From Plebeiibacterium marinum (GTDB taxonomy: Bacteria; Bacteroidota; Bacteroidia; Bacteroidales; Marinilabiliaceae), in contig NZ_JAPDPI010000032.1 in assembly GCF_026013615.1 (NCBI RefSeq), positions 1 through 59,661 of the forward strand: a stretch of 59,661 nucleotides of DNA, read 5' to 3'. Position 1 is the first letter of the stretch. Each line of letters starts with the position of its first letter. The notes beneath the pieces were generated by a model. That model was not told the DNA's origin. It did no database searches and saw only the letters and a list, made by a program, of their open reading frames with translations. Positions 53,572 to 59,661 of the stretch are shown piece by piece. The translations under genes and the position numbers were made by a program.

Positions 53572-54378
53572 ATGGAAGAATTAAACAAAAATCATTATCC
53601 CGGTATATCTCAAAGCTGGGGGATAGTGGGCATAGCCATCCTTGCACAAATTGTATTGGCTCCTGTATACATGGGGGTGATCAACCCAATGGGAAAGGAG
53701 CTTGCCATGCTTTTTTATTACATACTAACCATAGGTGGTGCGTTTGCCTTTGCTCACTATATCCGTAAAAGAGATACGGGATTGGATAGCTATCCCATTA
53801 AGGGAGACTCTGTAAAACTGATTGTTTTAATCTCGGTCTTCACTCTTGCTGTAGGGGTAGGGGTTACAGATCCTGTTACCAGTCTTATACCAATGCCTGA
53901 TTTTTTTATAAAGGCCTTTGCCGAAATGATGGGTGAAAAAGGAATATTTGCTTTTATGACTATTGCCATTGCAGCCCCGGTTCTTGAAGAACTGATTTTT
54001 AGGGGAGTTATTCTGGATGGGTTGTTAAAGACCAAAACACCTCAAAAGGCCATATTGTTTTCTAGCTTTTTATTTGCGTTTTTGCACTTAAATCCCTGGC
54101 AGTTTATTGCTGCTATGGTTATTGGTAGTTTTGCAGGGTATATATATTATAAAACCCATAACTTATTGCTCTGCATTATTATACACTTTATTAATAACAG
54201 CACGGCATTTTTAATGGGGCTGTTTTTTAATGCAGAAGAAGAGATAGGGCAGTCGCTGGTTGATGTATATGGAAGTGCCACTAATGTGCTCTTTGTAGTA
54301 GGAGGGGGCATTATTATTTCTGCAATAAGCATGTTTTTAATTATAAAAGAATTTAAAACACGTAATATAGAAGTATAG
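53572..54378 (+). CDS. CPBP family intramembrane protease
   Basis: This 268-residue membrane protein has about eight hydrophobic segments and the CPBP signature: EELIFRGVILDGLLK, then FLHLNPWQFIAAMVIGSFAG and HFINNSTAFLMG. I chose the ATG at 53572 (MEELNKNHYPG); an upstream in-frame TTG at 53500 would add an unlikely Phe/Ser-rich extension. It is monocistronic, between a repeat-rich gap and a terminator. It resembles the CPBP protein at 7539 more than that at 39377 in motif spacing. Confidence 0.9.
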   Translation: MEELNKNHYPGISQSWGIVGIAILAQIVLAPVYMGVINPMGKELAMLFYYILTIGGAFAFAHYIRKRDTGLDSYPIKGDSVKLIVLISVFTLAVGVGVTDPVTSLIPMPDFFIKAFAEMMGEKGIFAFMTIAIAAPVLEELIFRGVILDGLLKTKTPQKAILFSSFLFAFLHLNPWQFIAAMVIGSFAGYIYYKTHNLLLCIIIHFINNSTAFLMGLFFNAEEEIGQSLVDVYGSATNVLFVVGGGIIISAISMFLIIKEFKTRNIEV

Positions 54379-54403
54379 ATCTAATCAGTAACAAAACGTA
54401 TTC

Positions 54404-54457
54404 AAGGCTATCTGTTCTGATCTTTTGGTATCAGATAAGGATAGCCTTTTTATTTTT
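54404..54457 (+). terminator. Rho-independent terminator
   Basis: AAGGCTATC (54404-54412) pairs with GATAGCCTT (54440-54448), with an inner CTGAT/ATCAG pair, followed by TTTTATTTTTT. It lies 26 nt after the CPBP stop. Confidence 0.85.
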
Positions 54458-54665
54458 TGCCCTGTATATTCCACATTACTACCTACATTTTGTAGAATCA
54501 TATCCACATTGGTTAATCAGTAATTCTTTTTCGTATCAAGTTGAAAGTTGTTTAATAGCTTGGTATGTTGCTAATTGCAAACGTTATCTGTACGTATGTG
54601 TTTTCCTGGCATCATAATTATATAATACAAAGTGTATTATTAACAATCAAAAAAAATCAACACTG

Positions 54666-54986
54666 ATGAAAAAGAACATTTTAATTTTTACGCTATTTGT
54701 TGCATTGGTAAGCACCCCTGCTTTATACCTAAATGCAAATTCTAACTTAAACCAAACAGCCATTAATGCTGAAGAAGACTTACAGTTCAGCAGTATTGAT
54801 ATAGATCAACTGCCGGAAGCTATTGTAGATGTAATTACAAAAAAGTATGAGGGAAATACAGTTGACAGTGCAGCTGTAGCAAAAACAAAAGATGATGTAG
54901 CAGTTTACCAGGTTGTTTTAAAAGATGCTGAAGGTAAACTTACCAAGTGCTTATTTAATGAGGACGGAACTGTGTATGAAAAATAG
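54666..54986 (+). CDS. Small secreted PepSY-like protein
   Basis: This 106-residue protein has a signal peptide (MKKNILIFTLFVALVSTPALY). A single compact domain follows, with a helix (QLPEAIVDVITKKYEGNTVD) and the strands VAVYQVVLKDAEGKLTKCLFN. The helix-strand pattern resembles the PepSY-like/DUF2874 family of small periplasmic proteins. The function is not known. It is preceded by a 287-nt gap containing the CPBP terminator and followed by the palindrome array. Confidence 0.7.
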   Translation: MKKNILIFTLFVALVSTPALYLNANSNLNQTAINAEEDLQFSSIDIDQLPEAIVDVITKKYEGNTVDSAAVAKTKDDVAVYQVVLKDAEGKLTKCLFNEDGTVYEK

Positions 54987-55067
54987 GTAATTAAATTTAA
55001 GTACTTTCAGATTAGCCAAGGCCTGTATCAATTATATTTTGATATAGGTCTTATTTTTTAAATCTCA

Positions 55068-55250
55068 TCGGTACGCGCCGAAACCACTATTTCAACAATT
55101 TGCCTTTCGGCATACGCCGAAAGGCTATTTTCTTAGAAAGTTGGCTTTCGGTAAGTGCCGATGAGCCATTTTTCGAAAAAGATGGGTTTTGGCATATGCC
55201 GATGGGATATTTTTTTAATAAGACGCTGTTTCGGCATTTACCGATGATGA
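55068..55250. repeat. Phased palindrome array, five copies
   Basis: Five 14-bp palindrome-like copies (consensus TCGGCATACGCCGA) start at 55068, 55107, 55148, 55189 and 55231, spaced 39, 41, 41 and 42 bp. Copy 2 is in a perfect 24-bp hairpin (55102-55125, 10-bp arms, ATAC loop). Copies 3-5 are followed by T-rich tracts on the plus strand. The short plus-strand frame across it also has 14-residue periodicity but no recognisable protein. The array lies between convergent genes. Confidence 0.88.
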
Positions 55251-55324
55251 TTTTTTTTTGCCATACATGTTTTGGGCATTTTATAATCTAAAATAATAGT
55301 TTGATTATTATTGTTTGGTGTAAG

Positions 55325-55361
55325 GAAAGGATCTGATTTGCATCTCGCTTAAACAGATCCT
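55325..55361 (-). terminator. Probable terminator of the OmpA/PorP operon
   Basis: AGGATCTG (55328-55335) pairs with CAGATCCT (55354-55361). On the minus strand the stem is followed by TTCCTTAC, a weak T-tract, 54 nt beyond the OmpA stop. Confidence 0.55.
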
Positions 55362-55414
55362 ATCCTTATAATTATATCCCAGACCTTTCTTATGGTTTGT
55401 ATTATATAGCTATA

Positions 55415-57688
55415 TTACATATCAGTAATAGTAACCTCACTACGACGGTTTGCCTGATGATCTTCCTCTGAACATCGTACTCCATCGGCACACTGGTTTT
55501 TAAGCTTGGTTTCACCGTAACCTTTAGCCGTAATTCTATCTGCAGAAATACCGCGATCAACCATGTATTTTACAGCAGATTCTGCTCTTTTTTGAGATAA
55601 AACCTGATTGTAACGAGCCGATCCTCTGGAATCGGTGTGGGATCCCAGCTCAATTTTTATTTCAGGATTATCTTCAAGGAACTGTATCATGTCATCCAGT
55701 TCAACGGCAGCATCCTCACGAATATCCCACTTGTCCAAATCGTAAAGGATCATGATTTCGATACTTTTACCAACCTCTGCTTTTTCAAGCTCCAATTCTA
55801 AAAACTCGTTTACATTTATGTATCCGGTATCTTTTCCTACTGTTGTATATTTAACACGCTTTGTAAAGAAACCTTTTTTGGTAAACACTAAATCATAATC
55901 AGTATCCTCATCAAGTTTTGTCCGGAATGTGCCATTATTTCCGCTCTTTACGGTAAGCAGGTCTCCATTGCCAGTTTCAGCACGCAAGATAACCTCAGGT
56001 ATTGGAGTCATTTCAGGCAATAGAAATACATTTCCATATATTCCCCAAAAAGGTTCCGGAGTCAGCTTCATTAAAATTTCAGAAGTCTCCTCATTGATTT
56101 CAAACTCTTCCTTATAAGGGAAATAATCTTCTTTATTAACTACGGCCGTTAACGAAGTTACTTCTTCTAATTCTGTTTGAATCATACCTTCAGCATTGGT
56201 TGTTAGTTTGGCAACAACAGCACCCTTGGCATCCATTAATTCAACCGGCGTATTTTTTATGATATTACCGGTGTTCCGGTCAATAAGTTTTCCTTTTAAG
56301 GGTTTGCTAAAAGTAATCTCATCCAGTATTTTAAACTTATAAATATCATCGTCGCCGGTTCCGCCTTCCCTGTTTGAAGCAAAATAACCATGAACACCAT
56401 CCTTCTCCAAAAAGAAGCTAAAATCATCCTTTGAGGAATTAAGGGGAGCACCCATGTTTTTAACTTTATACTTTCCGCCTTTAACAGCAGCTACAAAAAC
56501 ATCTAAGCCACCCAAGGTTAACTGTCCGTTTGAACAGAAATACAGCTGTCCATTTTCATGGATAAATGGGAACATTTCCTCTCCTTCGGTATTTATTTCC
56601 GCACCTAAATTTTCAGGCTCTCCCCATCCTTCTTCTGTACGGGTTACTTTATATATATCTGAACCTCCATAACCTCCCGGCATATCGGACACAAAATACA
56701 AGGTATTATTATCAGGAGATAAGCAAGGATGGCCACATGAATATTCGTAGCTGTTAAAAGGAAGTGCTTCTGGGTAATTCCATTCTCCACCTATGCTTTT
56801 TGTGGCATACATAATCATCAGGTTATTTACGCCAGACTTACTCTTTTTAGGCACTGCTTTATTTATTACACCAATATGCTCTATTACTTTTGTTTCAGTT
56901 TTTGGCACAAACTTGTTGTAATTATTACGTGTAAAAAACACTTCTGAACCATCGTTATTAAAACAAGCCGGACCATCGTGATAAGCTGAAGACAATTTGC
57001 CGGATAATAGTTTTGCCGAAGCTAAAACACCGGCATCCTTCTTAATTCTAAAAAGATCCAGATAAGGAGTTTCGTCCCAGGCATATTCCCTGCGAATAAT
57101 CTTTTCATCATTGCGGGCAGTTGTAAAAACAATATCATCACCCATAACAACTGCACCAAAATCTGATTTTGAAGAGTTGAAATTTACTTCTTCCACTTCA
57201 TATCTTTCCTTTTCAACAATGGCAAATATTTTGGGAGCTGATTTATATTGAATCTCAGAACGCGAGTCTTCACTTTTAACCTGATGGAATTTGTCCATCC
57301 ATACATCAGCCTCCCGGTATTTTTTATTGTATTTAAGAGTTTGTGAATAACAATAAAAATCACCTGGTGTGGCATAATCCCCCATCACAACCTCTTTAAA
57401 CAAAGGTTCTGCCATTTGGGTATTTCCCACCTTTAGGTAGGCTGTTGCCAGTTTACTTTTTAAAGTATCTCCCCCAACCTCTTTGGCTAAAAGCTTTTCG
57501 TATTTTTCAATAGCCTGCATATAGGCCATGTTTTCAAACTTTTTATTTGCTCTTTGGTGCCTTTGACTTAAGACAATAGAATCTGCTTTATCAATTGTTT
57601 TTTCAACAAAATTTTGTGCACCTATATTGTTTGCGTAAAAAGCTATAAAAATCAATATCGGTAATATCTTTCTTTTTAATTGTATCAT
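55415..57688 (-). CDS. OmpA-family protein with TPR, WD40-like and carboxypeptidase-regulatory domains
   Basis: This 757-residue protein has a signal peptide ending NIGAQ, a TPR region (about 40-130), a WD40/PD40-like propeller (about 190-440, with repeated DGSEVFFTRN and DNNTLYFVSDM), a carboxypeptidase-regulatory-like domain (about 460-630) and an OmpA C-terminal domain (about 640-757). The OmpA domain has ELGSHTDSRGSARYNQVLSQ and RAESAVKYM. The architecture matches PorE-like components that anchor T9SS-associated complexes to peptidoglycan. It follows PorP/SprF by 23 nt and ends the operon, so it probably supports export or anchoring of the upstream adhesin. Confidence 0.9.
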   Translation of the reverse strand: MIQLKRKILPILIFIAFYANNIGAQNFVEKTIDKADSIVLSQRHQRANKKFENMAYMQAIEKYEKLLAKEVGGDTLKSKLATAYLKVGNTQMAEPLFKEVVMGDYATPGDFYCYSQTLKYNKKYREADVWMDKFHQVKSEDSRSEIQYKSAPKIFAIVEKERYEVEEVNFNSSKSDFGAVVMGDDIVFTTARNDEKIIRREYAWDETPYLDLFRIKKDAGVLASAKLLSGKLSSAYHDGPACFNNDGSEVFFTRNNYNKFVPKTETKVIEHIGVINKAVPKKSKSGVNNLMIMYATKSIGGEWNYPEALPFNSYEYSCGHPCLSPDNNTLYFVSDMPGGYGGSDIYKVTRTEEGWGEPENLGAEINTEGEEMFPFIHENGQLYFCSNGQLTLGGLDVFVAAVKGGKYKVKNMGAPLNSSKDDFSFFLEKDGVHGYFASNREGGTGDDDIYKFKILDEITFSKPLKGKLIDRNTGNIIKNTPVELMDAKGAVVAKLTTNAEGMIQTELEEVTSLTAVVNKEDYFPYKEEFEINEETSEILMKLTPEPFWGIYGNVFLLPEMTPIPEVILRAETGNGDLLTVKSGNNGTFRTKLDEDTDYDLVFTKKGFFTKRVKYTTVGKDTGYINVNEFLELELEKAEVGKSIEIMILYDLDKWDIREDAAVELDDMIQFLEDNPEIKIELGSHTDSRGSARYNQVLSQKRAESAVKYMVDRGISADRITAKGYGETKLKNQCADGVRCSEEDHQANRRSEVTITDM

Positions 57689-57711
57689 CTGATATAATCC
57701 TTTTATTCAGG

Positions 57712-58665
57712 TTAGAAATAACGAGGTGATTTCACTTTTTTATTCAGGAATCCATCAAAATCATAGCTTATGATGATTTCGTGTGATCCATTATTATAAC
57801 TGGCCATGCTTGAAACTGAGAAATCATATGAATAACCAACCATAAGCTGTCTGTTTAACTGAACATTTGCTAAAAACGCCACAGCATCACCTAATCGATA
57901 AGTAGCTCCTACCCAATACGTGTTTTTATATAATAATTGAGCCGTAACATCTGTTGATAAAGGAGCCCCTTCTACTACCTTATTGATAAACGATGGTTTA
58001 AATTTTAAATCGTTATTGACATCAAAAACGTATCCGGCCATTAAAAAATAGTGCCTCTTTAAGTCGGATATATTACTGGCTGCTGTTTGAGTACCTGTTA
58101 AATCTGTTTGAATGAGTTTTGGAATTGAAAATCCGGTATACCAGTTCTTTCCGTACAAGTATAATCCCATACCCGCATTGGGTTGAAATTTCTTTTCGTA
58201 GGTTCCATTAAACGAAACATCACTATCGCTACCTACATTCAGATCGTATAATCCTACATGGTAATTATAAATTCCTCCTTTTATACCCATTGACAATACC
58301 GTTTCTTCAGTTATATTGATTCTATAGGCATAATTAAAATTAAAATAGGTATTATCTACCGGGCCATAACTATCTGCCACAATAGAAAATCCCAATCCCA
58401 TTTTATAATTATTAATGGGGGTATGCATGGTAAAGTTATAGGTACGAGGAGCCCCTTCCAGTCCTGCCCATTGAACGCGGGATAACAATAGCATATTCAT
58501 GGCATTTCTGGTACCGGCATACGCAGGGTTTACAGATACCGTATTAAACATGTATTGTGTATATAATGGTTCTTGTTGTGCTTGTACTTTGACTGAACAA
58601 AGGGCCAACAACACAATAGAAACCCAGAATATTTTCTTTAATGATATTATTTTTTGCATGATCAT
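57712..58665 (-). CDS. Type IX secretion system membrane protein PorP/SprF family
   Basis: This 317-residue outer-membrane beta-barrel has a signal peptide (LCSVKVQAQ) and the PorP/SprF opening QEPLYTQYMFNTVSVNPAYAG, which is diagnostic. A mid region DSYGPVDNTYFNFNYAYRI and the end MVGYSYDFSVSS and HEIIISYDF follow. SprF-type proteins are required for T9SS export of adhesins that carry type B C-terminal domains. The upstream gene encodes such an adhesin. Two adjacent start codons (residues 1 and 3) are possible. Confidence 0.94.
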   Translation of the reverse strand: MIMQKIISLKKIFWVSIVLLALCSVKVQAQQEPLYTQYMFNTVSVNPAYAGTRNAMNMLLLSRVQWAGLEGAPRTYNFTMHTPINNYKMGLGFSIVADSYGPVDNTYFNFNYAYRINITEETVLSMGIKGGIYNYHVGLYDLNVGSDSDVSFNGTYEKKFQPNAGMGLYLYGKNWYTGFSIPKLIQTDLTGTQTAASNISDLKRHYFLMAGYVFDVNNDLKFKPSFINKVVEGAPLSTDVTAQLLYKNTYWVGATYRLGDAVAFLANVQLNRQLMVGYSYDFSVSSMASYNNGSHEIIISYDFDGFLNKKVKSPRYF

Positions 58666-58734
58666 AATTAATTAATGTATGATACAGATTTGAGATAAGA
58701 GACACTTACATCTCTTACCTCAATTCCATTGATC

Positions 58735-59661
58735 TTATCTGGTCAAATAAATAAATCCGGTTAACTTTTTATCAATATCATGTATATGAATGATGTAGTA
58801 ATATGTACTTTCCGGAAGCTCGTCTCCAACTTTTAAACCAGTATTACACTCGCCATTCCAGTTGTTTTCATATTTACTTTGTTTGTATACAACATTACCC
58901 CAGCGGTTAAATATTTCAATGCTCACTTTCGAGAATTGGTTTAACCAGGGAATGCTGTACGTATCATTGTCACCATCATTATTTGGCGAGAATCCTTCGT
59001 ATAATTCCAATTCATCAATATCATAACATTTATCCGAATCCAGCCTGTTAGGAATTCCATCATTATCACAGTCTCCCTCAGCTTCATCTACATCAAGTAT
59101 GCCGTCATTGTCAGCGTCTGTATCAACCATATCTAAAATGCCATCGCCATCGGTATCTTCATTGCCTTCTTCAACATCAGGAATTCCGTCGCCATCGGTG
59201 TCTTCATCCCTGTAGTCCTCGATACCATCTCCATCCAGATCCAGATCCCCTTCATCTTCGTCAAGGATTCCATCATTATCCGAGTCCGGATCTCTGTAAT
59301 CTTCAATGCCATCGTTATCGGTATCCACAAACCCTTCATCTTCATCAATAATACCATCATTATCCGAATCCAGATCTCTGTAGTCTTCTATTCCGTCGCC
59401 ATCACTATCCTGATCGCCTTCGTCAGCATCCAGGATTCCATCATTATCCGAATCGGTATCATCCCTATCCAGGATTCCATCACCATCGGTATCCTCGTCT
59501 CCTTCATCCACATTCAGAATTCCATCATCATCATTATCTGTATCAAGAACCGAGATAGTTACCGTGGCCTGATCGCAAGCTCCTTCTGAATCACATACTT
59601 CATACACAAAACTATCTTCTCCAATAAAATCTTTATCTGGAGTGTAAGTATAAGTGCCATC
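58735..59661 (-). CDS. T9SS type B adhesin-like protein, partial (5' end outside window)
   Basis: The minus-strand frame is open to the window end, so the gene begins beyond 59661 and only its last 308 codons are present. The visible part starts in an Ig-like/cadherin-like repeat ([25 protein letters not shown]). About ten thrombospondin type-3-like calcium repeats follow ([19 protein letters not shown] and variants). The last 90 residues are the gliding motility-associated C-terminal (type B) sorting domain, with [29 protein letters not shown] and YYYIIHIHD. It is probably a large surface adhesin exported with PorP/SprF. Its full length and ligand cannot be seen. Confidence 0.92.
   Translation of the reverse strand, partial: DGTYTYTPDKDFIGEDSFVYEVCDSEGACDQATVTISVLDTDNDDDGILNVDEGDEDTDGDGILDRDDTDSDNDGILDADEGDQDSDGDGIEDYRDLDSDNDGIIDEDEGFVDTDNDGIEDYRDPDSDNDGILDEDEGDLDLDGDGIEDYRDEDTDGDGIPDVEEGNEDTDGDGILDMVDTDADNDGILDVDEAEGDCDNDGIPNRLDSDKCYDIDELELYEGFSPNNDGDNDTYSIPWLNQFSKVSIEIFNRWGNVVYKQSKYENNWNGECNTGLKVGDELPESTYYYIIHIHDIDKKLTGFIYLTR

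Noticed and set aside
55068-55250. CRISPR array
   Set aside because: The repeats are short palindromes with T-rich, partly similar spacers, and no cas genes are present.
55100-55291. Protein-coding ORF of 63 residues over the palindrome array
   Set aside because: It follows from the repeat period, has no ribosome-binding site or family similarity, and the palindromes explain the sequence better.

Overview
The window comes from a Bacteroidota genome, probably a marine, polysaccharide-degrading member of the order Marinilabiliales or a close relative. The evidence is a SusC/SusD polysaccharide utilisation locus, a three-gene type IX secretion adhesin module (T9SS type-B adhesin, PorP/SprF, OmpA/WD40), the gliding lipoprotein GldH, three-subunit succinate dehydrogenase/fumarate reductase genes in the order cytochrome b, flavoprotein, iron-sulfur protein, many lipoproteins, and Bacteroidota-type promoters (TTG about 19 nt before TAnnTTTG). 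The assignment below phylum level is inference.

Layout. 1-4.5 kb: frr (minus) and the sdhCAB operon (plus). 4.6-11.1 kb: a GH2 glycosidase, a conserved unknown, a CPBP protease, a membrane-anchored unknown, a glycosyltransferase and a radical SAM enzyme. 11.2-17.9 kb: a housekeeping run holB, ricT-like, gldH, trmB, ATL, mrp, nifU-like and a HAD hydrolase, preceded by a candidate small RNA. 18-20.6 kb: a secreted unknown and a TPR histidine kinase. 20.9-35.8 kb: a complete laminarin-type (beta-1,3-glucan) PUL. It holds a propeller/Y_Y_Y sensor with a LuxR-type HTH, SusC, SusD, a PKD surface glycan-binding lipoprotein with a duplicated domain, two GH16 endoglucanases and a GH3 beta-glucosidase. 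The inferred sequence of action is surface binding and cutting by the SGBP and GH16 proteins, import by SusCD, and release of glucose by GH3.

35.8-41.4 kb is the accessory-looking part. It has palindromic REP-like elements placed just after stop codons, a double-FKBP lipoprotein, a DUF6261-like protein, and a 752-bp higher-order tandem array (18 units of 41-42 bp in 4.5 tetramers of about 167 bp). These are followed by a CPBP protease whose C-terminus runs into a 209-bp MITE-like palindrome, and an orphan secreted protein. 41.4-46 kb: a TIGR03790-like T9SS cargo protein between two TlpA-like thioredoxin lipoproteins. 46-53 kb: a small ORF, a fused iron-sulfur flavoprotein, a proline iminopeptidase-like protein, a DUF1456 protein, a FecR-like fragment, two initiator tRNAs each with its own terminator, a GIN-domain lipoprotein and a PagL-like deacylase. 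53.5-59.7 kb: a third CPBP protease, a PepSY-like small protein, a second phased palindrome array (five 14-bp palindromes 39-42 bp apart), and the OmpA/PorP/adhesin operon, whose first gene runs off the window end.

The most unusual content is the pair of hairpin arrays, both phased near 42 bp (four helical turns, or 14 codons) but unrelated in sequence. Next come the REP-like 3'-end palindromes, the MITE-like element and the promoter-terminator pair that predicts a roughly 70-nt RNA.
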